From: Bremerella sp. JC817
GTDB lineage: Bacteria; Planctomycetota; Planctomycetia; Pirellulales; Pirellulaceae
Direction of reading: 5' to 3'
Length of the DNA stretch: 64,000 bases
NCBI RefSeq assembly: GCF_040718835.1
Contig: NZ_JBFEFG010000274.1
Span: 434,001 to 498,000, forward strand
Shown here: positions 17,536-24,561 of the stretch, in pieces
How the letters are laid out: every line of letters begins with the position of its first letter
Numbering within the stretch: the first letter of the stretch is position 1
Made by a program: the position numbers and the translations under genes
Notes under the pieces: generated by a model
What the model saw: the letters and a program-made list of their open reading frames with translations, nothing else
The model's database searches: none
What the model was told of the DNA's origin: nothing

Positions 17536-18073
17536 AGAATGGCAAGCGATCGTCAAACGTTGCAATCGTGTTGCCGAGCTGCTTTGGGAAGATGGCCCGG
17601 TTCGTCGGTTGTGTAATTGCGTGTTTGCGGTTTCCGGGATCGTGATCGCGGCGGCGTTGCTTCTTGTCACGCGGGTGCATCCTCTCACTGCGATCTTTGC
17701 GGCGTTCGTCGGTGCGACTATTTACGAGTCGGTTCGTTATGCGGTAGCGGGCGAAGCAAGAAGAGATGGGCTCCGAGTCCATACTTTGCACGCGGTGCCT
17801 TGTCGAAGATTTAGACGAACGCGTCGCCCGCTTGGAAGAGGCGCAGTTTCGACAGCTCGACGAGACAGAAGAGGCTTCACAAAGATTTCACTTAGACGCC
17901 ATCCGAAACGCGGCCTAGGGTTGTTGTCCGTTGGTTTCGAAGTTCATGAGGTTGAAGAATGCCATACGATCCGTCAAAGCGTCGGCAACGTGCGCTGCAT
18001 GTTCCCGATGCTATCTGGGAGAAGTTCAAGAAGCGTTGCCATAAAGCACGCGTGCCGATCCAAGCCGTTTTGA
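17516..18073 (+). CDS. Phage membrane protein with anomalous, probably out-of-frame C-terminus
   Basis: Residues 1-82 look genuine: MKRFKGEEWQAIVKRCNRVA, a hydrophobic segment (VFAVSGIVIAAALLLVTRV) and a second one (LTAIFAAFVGATIYESV). After about residue 83 the reading becomes Arg-rich and structureless for 100 codons and runs across two other credible genes (17766-17918 and the start of 17959-18192). A lost stop or a one-base frameshift near 17750 is likely; moving to the +1 frame there gives a charged coiled-coil tail ending at 17918. The annotated end is therefore only what the raw frame gives. Confidence 0.5.
   Translation: MKRFKGEEWQAIVKRCNRVAELLWEDGPVRRLCNCVFAVSGIVIAAALLLVTRVHPLTAIFAAFVGATIYESVRYAVAGEARRDGLRVHTLHAVPCRRFRRTRRPLGRGAVSTARRDRRGFTKISLRRHPKRGLGLLSVGFEVHEVEECHTIRQSVGNVRCMFPMLSGRSSRSVAIKHACRSKPF
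17766..17918 (+). CDS. 50-residue charged helical phage protein or displaced C-terminus
   Basis: Reads MGSESILCTRCLVEDLDERV followed by ARLEEAQFRQLDETEEASQR, ending at RNAA. A CxxC pair precedes an acidic coiled-coil-like helix. The frame is open only from 17748, so this is either a small separate gene overlapping 17516 or the real C-terminal part of that protein in a shifted frame. Composition argues it is translated. Confidence 0.45.
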   Translation: MGSESILCTRCLVEDLDERVARLEEAQFRQLDETEEASQRFHLDAIRNAA

Positions 18074-18192
18074 ATGAGCTTATCGAGCAAGTAGCCGACG
18101 GCCACGTAAAGATTGACAAGCCCCGAAAGGTGCTTGTTCGTTTTGCATTGGGCCGGACGATCAATCTAGACCATCGAACCGACTTTCGGTAA
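17959..18192 (+). CDS. 77-residue ribbon-helix-helix-like regulator
   Basis: After a basic tail (MPYDPSKRRQ), RALHVPDAIWEKFKKRCHKA and VPIQAVLNELIEQVADGHV resemble the strand-helix-helix DNA-binding fold. It is the last gene before the phage terminator and attR. It could regulate phage transcription; with the RHH-like protein after rep it would make a pair of small regulators. Family assignment is by fold pattern only. Confidence 0.6.
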   Translation: MPYDPSKRRQRALHVPDAIWEKFKKRCHKARVPIQAVLNELIEQVADGHVKIDKPRKVLVRFALGRTINLDHRTDFR

Positions 18193-18211
18193 GAATGGGC
18201 CGTAACGCACA

Positions 18212-18248
18212 CGAGCCGGGCTTCCTGAGGGAAACCCGGCTCGATTTT
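18212..18248 (+). terminator. Terminator at the end of the phage assembly operon
   Basis: A nine-bp GC-rich stem (18212-18220 with 18235-18243), 14-base loop, followed by attttag. Confidence 0.82.
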
Positions 18249-18342
18249 AGAAACGATCCGACCGAATAACTTAAAGGCTCGTAGCTTTTGAGTTCCGACC
18301 GTTTCGCGTTCGTGGGGTAGTTATACCCACGACTGTTTTGGT

Positions 18343-18425
18343 GGCCAACCCCAAGTAGCAATTGGGGTTGGCCGCGTCTCCGCTGAACACCTAATGAAAG
18401 GGCCGCAAACCCGCCAGCGGAGACG
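18343..18425 (+). repeat. Two strong stem-loops next to attR
   Basis: A perfect 12-bp stem at 18343-18354/18362-18373 with seven-base loop, followed by an 11-bp stem cgtctccgctg/cagcggagacg (18375-18385/18415-18425) enclosing a 29-base loop. No T tracts follow, so simple termination does not explain them. As phage end sequence near the attachment site they could be the packaging signal or an origin element. Confidence 0.7.
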
Positions 18426-18473
18426 TGTACGACATCGTTGTTTCTCGAATGTTACCTGTTTTATCTAGACGCC

Positions 18474-18504
18474 GCAACGTCCGATAATGTTTGTTATGTG
18501 CGGT
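18474..18504 (+). repeat. attR: right 21-bp repeat forming a complete dif-like site
   Basis: 18474-18494 repeats the left end exactly. Extended into host DNA it reads XerC arm acgtccgataa (18477-18487), central tgtttg (18488-18493), XerD arm ttatgtgcggt (18494-18504). The core ATAA-TGTTTG-TTATGT closely resembles E. coli dif (ATAA-TGTATA-TTATGT). The site therefore probably still serves as chromosomal dif after insertion. Confidence 0.8.
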
Positions 18505-18580
18505 TCGAGGCCTGTTTTTACCGGGAAATAGCCATTTCCCGATTTCCGGGCACTTCTACCCTGACGTTGCCAGGACGCAC

Positions 18581-19507
18581 TCAATACCGCGGCTGCTGTG
18601 GGTAGTACGGCTGGCCGTTCTGCATCGGATACGGCGTCGCCGGCTGCTGCTGATTGAACTGCGGGATGTAACTTCCGCCCTGCTGCTGTGGCGATGGAAT
18701 GTTCATCTGTGGCGGATAATAAGCTGGCTGCGGCTGCTGCTGATACTGACCCGAATATTGCTGCCAGTTCTGCTGCATGTTTTGCGGATTCTCGATCGTC
18801 TGATTCACGAAATTCTGGAACTGACCTGCCTGATTCTGAACTTCGTTTTGAACGCGATTCTGAACCTGCTGCTGAACGTTATTTTGGAAGTCCTTCAGGC
18901 CTTGCTGGAGATTGAAATTGGCAGGATCAAATGGCGTCGTCGAATTGCCTCCCGAGACACCATTTCCGGTCTCGGCAAACCAATCCGGGTTCTCACCATT
19001 GATTCGCTGGTTGTATCGATCGATGAACGGCCCAACGACTTCATTCACTTCCGCTGGCATCACGCCGTCCAGATTATGGATCAGCTTGGTGATGTAGAAA
19101 CCAGACTTTGACTGAACGATTTGCTGGCGGCTTTCATCCTTGGTCAATGCGACAGCGAACATGGTCACAATCACACACAGAAGCACACCTTTGACGAAAC
19201 CAAGACCGGCGCCGACCTGGCGATCCCAGTCCTTCAGCGCGAAGCTATGGAGCGTCTTGTTGATCATCGAGAAGACAACCCAGATGATCAGCGAGCTGGT
19301 CATGTACAGGCCCAGCATCGCCGCGGTGTTTCCCCAAGGCGACTGAAGCCCCAAGGCATTGGCGACTGGTTCACGAAGCTGAACCGAGACGAAATAGCTG
19401 GCGACCAACGAAGCAAATGAAGCGACTTGCCATGCCATGCCTTTGTACAAACCCCACAGGATCGCACCTGCCAGGACCGCGAGCATGAGGAAATCGTAAG
19501 CAACCAT
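18581..19507 (-). CDS. CvpA-family membrane protein with Gln/Pro-rich tail
   Basis: 308 residues. The first ~135 carry four membrane helices in the CvpA pattern (FLMLAVLAGAILWGLYKGMA, FASLVASYFVSVQLREPVA, MLGLYMTSSLIIWVVFSM, GLGFVKGVLLCVIVTMFA), including the typical WGLYKG and the GAGLGFVKG. The C-terminal 110 residues are Gln/Asn/Pro-rich, presumably disordered. CvpA proteins are inner-membrane proteins linked to colicin V export and envelope integrity; here the role is unknown. First host gene on the right of the prophage. Confidence 0.82.
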   Translation of the reverse strand: MVAYDFLMLAVLAGAILWGLYKGMAWQVASFASLVASYFVSVQLREPVANALGLQSPWGNTAAMLGLYMTSSLIIWVVFSMINKTLHSFALKDWDRQVGAGLGFVKGVLLCVIVTMFAVALTKDESRQQIVQSKSGFYITKLIHNLDGVMPAEVNEVVGPFIDRYNQRINGENPDWFAETGNGVSGGNSTTPFDPANFNLQQGLKDFQNNVQQQVQNRVQNEVQNQAGQFQNFVNQTIENPQNMQQNWQQYSGQYQQQPQPAYYPPQMNIPSPQQQGGSYIPQFNQQQPATPYPMQNGQPYYPQQPRY

Positions 19508-19759
19508 TTTTCTTCGTCCGTCCCTGAATAAAACTTCGCCCCAGAAGTCGCACGAGTATACGGACCGAAGACGGAAACCCGAAGGTCAGTTTTTCGTCTG
19601 CTAGCGGGCAGCCAGAAACCTGATCTGGATACGAAACGCCACAATTGAGTACAAGGTCCTGAACTCACCAAACGCAATCATGCGTACCAAGACCCTGATG
19701 CCATTTCGAATGCACACTGGCAGGGGGGCGCACCGGAACATTTTTGAGGCAGGGGATCC

Positions 19760-20584
19760 ATGGCCGACTTCAATACCCATATTTCGACAAGCACCGTCGT
19801 TGGCGTAGGTGTTGGTGTTGCTGGATCTGTATTTCTCGATTTGCCCATGACCAGTTGCATGCTGGGTGCGGGCCTGTGCAGCATGGCCGGCATCTTGCCC
19901 GATCTCGACTCCGGTTCTGGCCGCCCTCTTCGTGAGACGAGCAGCTTGCTGGCCGCCGTCGTCCCGATGTTGATGGTCGATCGTTTCCAACACATGAAGA
20001 TGGATGCCGAATCCATCGCGCTTGCGGGCGCTCTGGTTTACATCGTCATCCGTTTCGGCGTGGCTGAAGTCTTCAAACGCTACACGGTCCATCGCGGCAT
20101 GTGGCACAGTATCCCTGCGGCGGTCTCGTGTGCGCTGCTAGCGTTCCTGGTGGTCTCGGGCGAGAACATCGAAGTCCGCATTTTCAAAAGTGCGTGCGTC
20201 TTCATAGGATTCATGGTGCACTTGATTCTGGATGAAATCTGGAGCGTGCAATGGAAGGGGGCTCGGCTTCACTTCAAAAGCTCCTTCGGAACCGCGATCA
20301 AATTCTGGTATGGAAAAAGTCTGTGGTCGAACATTTCGACTTACGGCAAATTGATCGTGCTGGTCGTCGCCGCTGTTGGCGATCCACTGATGATGCAGCA
20401 CTACCGATTCCATCCCTCGCACAATCATGAAGCACAGCAATTGGCTACCGATCCGCTTCAGGTGCCAGCTCAATATGTGACGCAGCCAGGTCAGCCTTCA
20501 CCTTACGACAATCAGCCGATTCGCATTCCTGGCGAACAGCCACCCCACATCGCTACGCAACCTTATCAGAACGTCGAACGTTAA
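19760..20584 (+). CDS. YdjM-type membrane-bound metal-dependent hydrolase
   Basis: 274 residues, with several membrane helices and conserved polar motifs GILPDLDSGSGRP, HRGMWHSIPAA and HLILDEIWS that match the YdjM/LexA-regulated membrane hydrolase family, where His/Asp residues are thought to bind metal. The last 70 residues are Gln/Pro-rich. The start ATG lies behind GGGGATCC. It stands alone, convergent with dtd. Confidence 0.78.
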   Translation: MADFNTHISTSTVVGVGVGVAGSVFLDLPMTSCMLGAGLCSMAGILPDLDSGSGRPLRETSSLLAAVVPMLMVDRFQHMKMDAESIALAGALVYIVIRFGVAEVFKRYTVHRGMWHSIPAAVSCALLAFLVVSGENIEVRIFKSACVFIGFMVHLILDEIWSVQWKGARLHFKSSFGTAIKFWYGKSLWSNISTYGKLIVLVVAAVGDPLMMQHYRFHPSHNHEAQQLATDPLQVPAQYVTQPGQPSPYDNQPIRIPGEQPPHIATQPYQNVER

Positions 20585-20681
20585 GACTCAGAGATATCTC
20601 TCTTAGAGATCTAGTATCGCGATTCGAGTAGAGTCGATCGCAAGTCAACGTTGGCTTGAGATTACCAATCGACATGAGCGA

Positions 20682-21131
20682 CTAAAGAATCTTGCTGCTA
20701 TCCAACAGCAGCGTGACCGGGCCATCATTCACCAGGCTCACTTTCATGTCGGCCTGAAAGATTCCGGTTTCAACCAGTACGCCCTCATCGCGGATCCGCC
20801 GGACGTACTCTTGGTACATTTGATTGGCCTCTTCCGGCCGGGCCGCGGTGATAAAGCTTGGGCGACGTCCTTTGCGAGCATCCCCCAGCAGCGTGAACTG
20901 GCTGATGGCCAGAATGCTTCCGCCGATGTCGACCACACTCCGATTCATTTTGCCTTCGTCATCTTCAAAGATACGAAGATGAATCGTCTTTTCGACCAGA
21001 TACTTCAGGTCGGCTTCGGTGTCACCTTCGGCGACTCCCAGCAGCACCATCAAACCACGTTCAATCTGACCGACGATGTTGCCATCGACTTTGACATGGG
21101 CTTCGGAAACTCGTTGAACGACCCCGCGCAT
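20682..21131 (-). CDS. dtd: D-aminoacyl-tRNA deacylase
   Basis: 149 residues, standard length. It removes D-amino acids wrongly attached to tRNA. Motifs SQFTLLGDARKGRRPSF and the NxGPxT-type NDGPVTLLLDS, both contributing to the active site at the dimer interface, are intact. Its ATG overlaps the stop of the upstream secreted-protein gene (TGATG), so the pair is translationally coupled. Confidence 0.95.
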   Translation of the reverse strand: MRGVVQRVSEAHVKVDGNIVGQIERGLMVLLGVAEGDTEADLKYLVEKTIHLRIFEDDEGKMNRSVVDIGGSILAISQFTLLGDARKGRRPSFITAARPEEANQMYQEYVRRIRDEGVLVETGIFQADMKVSLVNDGPVTLLLDSSKIL

Positions 21132-21997
21132 CAGTAGTGCCCCCCTGCCCCGGACAGCACAGCCATACGATACGATTCGGTCTGGTCAACCGCGTCCGGA
21201 ACAATTGTCTTCGGAGCGAGAAGTTCTTCGTTGCTGGAAACGCCAGCACGGACATTCACCAGTTCGACATTCACCAAAATCTCTCGGCCTTTGCTGGTGA
21301 CTGCTTCCCATTGAATGCGATGTGGAAAACCAGATGCAGCATCCAACAACAAAGTGGCACCATTGGCACCGCGATCGAGGAACGGCAACGCACAGGCTTC
21401 GTGCGTTTCGCCCCCCTGCTTCGTTCCGCGGATTAAGAGAAACTGGCGATCGCCTTGAACGACTCGGTCAACGGTGTCGAAGTGATAGCACTGGGTCATC
21501 CGCCACATCAGGTGGGCGATCCCGGCTCGAGGCATGGTCTGTCCCGATGAAACGACCTGGTTGAGCCGGACCATCGAGGCGGACTCGTCGATCTTGGTTC
21601 GCCACTGCGTCCACAACAACGGTTCGCTGGCGAGGATTGCTTGCTGAAAGTAAATCGGTGCGACGGGATCGGTCCCCTGCAAAATGATTCCGTGACGCTG
21701 CATAGCGCCAACACCGGTTTGTGTGTATTGACCGTTTCCTCCCCAAGACTGCCCAAACAGCTTCACCTGCCAATTGACATCCGCGGTGATCCCGTCGGTT
21801 CGATACCACCGGTCGACCACGTTCTGCAGTAGCGATTCAATATCGCCTTCCAGGCGGCTGGTGCGCAGCGTCCGCCCTGCCCTCGAGACATCTCGATTGC
21901 TTTGCTTCAAGCTTTGTGAAGCGGCTCCGACAGCGACTCCGGCGGCTAGCAGTGCTACCGCCAGGAAGGCTGTTAATTTGAAACGATTATCTTTCAT
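21131..21997 (-). CDS. Secreted or membrane-anchored protein of unknown function
   Basis: 288 residues with an N-terminal hydrophobic segment (FKLTAFLAVALLAAGVAVGA) acting as signal or anchor. The rest is a soluble mixed fold with WYRTDGITADVNWQVKLFG, LMWRMTQCYHFDTVDRVVQG and DAASGFPHRIQW, resembling planctomycete-type secreted proteins related to lipoprotein-carrier folds; I cannot name the family. Coupled to dtd by a one-base overlap, though no functional link is evident. Confidence 0.7.
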   Translation of the reverse strand: MKDNRFKLTAFLAVALLAAGVAVGAASQSLKQSNRDVSRAGRTLRTSRLEGDIESLLQNVVDRWYRTDGITADVNWQVKLFGQSWGGNGQYTQTGVGAMQRHGIILQGTDPVAPIYFQQAILASEPLLWTQWRTKIDESASMVRLNQVVSSGQTMPRAGIAHLMWRMTQCYHFDTVDRVVQGDRQFLLIRGTKQGGETHEACALPFLDRGANGATLLLDAASGFPHRIQWEAVTSKGREILVNVELVNVRAGVSSNEELLAPKTIVPDAVDQTESYRMAVLSGAGGHY

Positions 21998-22292
21998 GGC
22001 TGGGATTTGCCGGTTTTCCCAAAGAATCCTGTCCTGCCACGCCGAACATTAATGGCAACAGGGATAGTCTTGCGCTGCTGGCGTTATTGGCACGGATGTC
22101 AATTTCAACTCGGCGATTGTACGGATTTCCCTGAGGCCGGGTCCACGTCAGTCGTGCAGTTCTTTGGAACCTCATGCAGACGTAGTCCTAAACCGCTCGC
22201 AACCATTCGTATGAATACCTGAGAGGATCTCCGCTCTTGCCATGGAGAATGCCGCTATGGAGTGGCAGCAAGGGTTTAGTGAGGGGGAAATC

Positions 22293-23492
22293 ATGAAACA
22301 AACTTTGTGGATGTGGACCTTGATGCTCCTGACGGCTGCGGCCGGTGCTGGTTGTCAGCACGTAGGGCAGCAAGCGACAGGTGGCTACAACTTGCCTCCG
22401 GCACAGCAGCTGGCTCACCCCGGCCCTGGCGTCGGCGGTCCTGGCCCGGGTGTACTTGCACCTCCGCCAATTCAACCTGTGTCGGCCATGATGCCGATCG
22501 GTCCTGGTGGTATTCCACCAATGCCGGCTCCAAGCTTCACCAGCCAGGTGCTGTTCGTCTCGCCAGACGGCATGCAAGTTAGCTGGGACATCGGCGGAAT
22601 CGGCGCTTACGATTCGGAACCACGAATCGTGCCGTTCTCGAAGAACTTCCCACAGGGCGGTATCTATCGCCTGAAGATCACGAACATCGAAGGCCAACCA
22701 GGCGTCGAGCTTTATCCGACCCTGGAAGTTGGTTTCGCCACACCGCGAACCGAAGCCTTCCTGGCACACAATGCTGTTCCAGTTCAGTTCACCGAAGACG
22801 ACTTCGCTCAAGTTCGTAGCGGCACTTACGTGACCAAGGTCATTTACCTGCCAGATCCGAACTACCAAGAGCTGGCCCTGGCCAACGTCGAAACGTTGGT
22901 CTCGACTCGCCTCGACCCAGGTGTCGATCCGATCGTCGAAGCTGATCGTCGCGGTACGATCATGGCCATCGTTCGCCTTGGTAACAAGGACCTCGAAGTT
23001 CCTGGCGAAGAGCTGGAAGGCATGATGGCTGGTGGTATGCCTATGGGTATGCCGGCTGCTGGTGCCGCTTACTGTGGCCCAGGTGCAGGCTCGCCTCCAC
23101 CTCCAGGAATGTCGGCTGCCATGCCGAATCCTTACGCCGTTCCTTACGTCGCTGGCGTGACGGTCCCGAACTATGGTATGCCGATCACCGGTACGCCAAT
23201 CGGACTGCCTGGCCCGCCACACATTCCGCTGGGTGGACCAGCCGGCCTGCAGAAGCATGTGATCAAGAATCACACGCACACGCACATTCCAGGTCCGACC
23301 GACAAGGTCGCCCTGCATGTCAAGCAGCGTCCGGGTATCAGCTACCCACAGCCGCCAAACCGTGCCTGGATCACCGAAGAGAATATTCATCCTTCGCCGA
23401 ACCTGGCTCAGCCTTATGGCGACATGCATCAGCAGGTTCCACCAGCCGGTGGATACTACGACGCCGCCGGTCAGTGGTGCCCCACTCCGTAG
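22293..23492 (+). CDS. Pro/Gly-rich secreted lipoprotein, paralogue of the next gene
   Basis: 399 residues from MKQTLWMWTLMLLTAAAGAG, with a lipobox ending AGAGC and GAGGGGG upstream; the longer frame start is unsupported. After a Pro-rich linker a conserved core includes IYRLKITNIEGQPGVELYPT, TYVTKVIYLPDPNYQ and DPIVEADRRGTIMAIVRLG. The same core recurs in the following gene, so the two are ancient duplicates. The C-terminus is Pro/Gly/Met-rich. Likely anchored to a membrane facing the periplasm; function unknown, a planctomycete-type envelope protein. Confidence 0.75.
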   Translation: MKQTLWMWTLMLLTAAAGAGCQHVGQQATGGYNLPPAQQLAHPGPGVGGPGPGVLAPPPIQPVSAMMPIGPGGIPPMPAPSFTSQVLFVSPDGMQVSWDIGGIGAYDSEPRIVPFSKNFPQGGIYRLKITNIEGQPGVELYPTLEVGFATPRTEAFLAHNAVPVQFTEDDFAQVRSGTYVTKVIYLPDPNYQELALANVETLVSTRLDPGVDPIVEADRRGTIMAIVRLGNKDLEVPGEELEGMMAGGMPMGMPAAGAAYCGPGAGSPPPPGMSAAMPNPYAVPYVAGVTVPNYGMPITGTPIGLPGPPHIPLGGPAGLQKHVIKNHTHTHIPGPTDKVALHVKQRPGISYPQPPNRAWITEENIHPSPNLAQPYGDMHQQVPPAGGYYDAAGQWCPTP

Positions 23493-23526
23493 GCTGACAA
23501 CTGCCCAAACTCCATGGCAATGGAAC

Positions 23527-23554
23527 AGGGTCGCGGAGAAACTTCCGCGACCCT
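23527..23554 (+). terminator. Strong hairpin after the lipoprotein gene
   Basis: An 11-bp perfect stem agggtcgcgga/tccgcgaccct (23527-23537, 23544-23554) with a six-base loop, 35 bases after the stop. It lacks a T tract, so it may stabilise the 3' end rather than terminate. Confidence 0.6.
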
Positions 23555-23686
23555 ACTTCCATGCCGGAAGAGACTTGGCTCAGTCCCTTTCAACCTGATC
23601 TGGAAGTAGCCTGAAGGCCTTCCTTCCTGGTCCCCAAAAGTTTTCCGTCCCCCGCATCACGCAGAGCTTCAGGGAAGAAGATCGCC

Positions 23687-24541
23687 GTGAAACGAGAAAC
23701 ACTGCCCAGCCTCTGGCTGCTGACTGTCATCCTGGTCCTGGTCGCCTCGAACATGGCGAAGGCTCAATCAGGTTCGGTCCCTCTATATACCGAACGACTC
23801 ATGCCAGGTGCCATCGGTCAGATGCAACTGATGAAGGGACGCGGTATCCCGGGCCACATTCAGCCCGTCAAACTGATTCCACCCGCTGGCACCAAGATCG
23901 CCCCGGTTATTGAAGGCAGCTTCGCCGACGATCTTCCTTCGCCGCAAACGTTTGGCTGCGTGATCGGAGCCGTTTATCGCTTCCGGTTGTCCGAGATTCC
24001 TTTGCACCCAGGTGCCGAGTTGTTTCCGACCGTCGAAGTGATCGACCGCACTTACCCACCAGCCGGCATGGAACTTCAGTTCCCGATTCCAATTCAAATC
24101 ACCCAAGACGAACTGCAATACGCCTTGGAAGGCAAGTTTGTCACTCGGGTGATCTATCTCGAGAACCCACGGACGGCCGTCCCCAACACTTACGAACCAA
24201 GCTTCCAGCCTTGGTTCGAGGTCGAAGCGGGTCAGGATCCTGTGGTGACCGCCGACTTGTTGGGCCGACCTGTCGCTATCCTACGACTTGGTTCACGTCG
24301 CCCGACTCAAGAAGACATGCCTGGCGAGTTCACTTACCAGTCGCCTCCGATTCAGTTGTTCGGCAATCCCCCCCCTGCCCCGGCCAACGGTGTTGAAGTT
24401 CCGATGGAGCAACCGGTGCCCGCGACGGCAGTCCCCATGCAGGCCCAGCGTCCGATGATGCCGCCTTACGGCGTGCCACCTCAAATGGCTCAGCCTTATC
24501 AGGGCGCACCGCAACAGCCATGGTACCCTTCGCAGCGATAG
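23687..24541 (+). CDS. Secreted protein, paralogue of the preceding lipoprotein
   Basis: 284 residues from a GTG with AGGGAAG upstream. A signal peptide (LLTVILVLVASNMAKA) has no lipobox. The core VYRFRLSEIPLHPGAELFPT, KFVTRVIYLENPRTAVPN and DPVVTADLLGRPVAILRLG aligns with the neighbour's core. The C-terminal 70 residues are Pro/Gln/Met-rich. Spacing to the next gene is 20 bases, suggesting co-transcription of the three secreted-protein genes. Function unknown. Confidence 0.75.
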   Translation: MKRETLPSLWLLTVILVLVASNMAKAQSGSVPLYTERLMPGAIGQMQLMKGRGIPGHIQPVKLIPPAGTKIAPVIEGSFADDLPSPQTFGCVIGAVYRFRLSEIPLHPGAELFPTVEVIDRTYPPAGMELQFPIPIQITQDELQYALEGKFVTRVIYLENPRTAVPNTYEPSFQPWFEVEAGQDPVVTADLLGRPVAILRLGSRRPTQEDMPGEFTYQSPPIQLFGNPPPAPANGVEVPMEQPVPATAVPMQAQRPMMPPYGVPPQMAQPYQGAPQQPWYPSQR

Positions 24542-24561
24542 ACCGACGGAAACCACAACCG

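Larger units (their letters stand above)
8300..18494 (+). mobile_element. Inovirus-like (filamentous phage) prophage integrated at a dif-like site
   Basis: A 10,174-bp unit bounded by identical 21-bp repeats at 8300-8320 and 18474-18494. The gene order on the + strand is replication (HUH Rep, RHH protein, candidate ssDNA-binding protein), then structure (small membrane proteins, pVIII-like coat with terminator, pIII-like adhesin, pVI-like protein), then assembly (pI/Zot ATPase, secretin) and a tail of small genes. This order matches the CTXphi/Pf core plan, with an added phage-encoded secretin as in Ff phages. A three-gene minus-strand cassette and two hairpin-rich gaps are included. No integrase, recombinase or transposase is seen, consistent with use of host XerCD. 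All core genes look intact, so the prophage may be active. Its size is large for an inovirus but within the range of the order. Confidence 0.9.

Noticed and set aside
8300..18494. Alternative reading of the element as a conjugative or tailed-phage island
   Set aside because: There is no relaxase, coupling protein, terminase, portal or tail gene; the Zot ATPase, secretin and small coat preprotein point to an inovirus.
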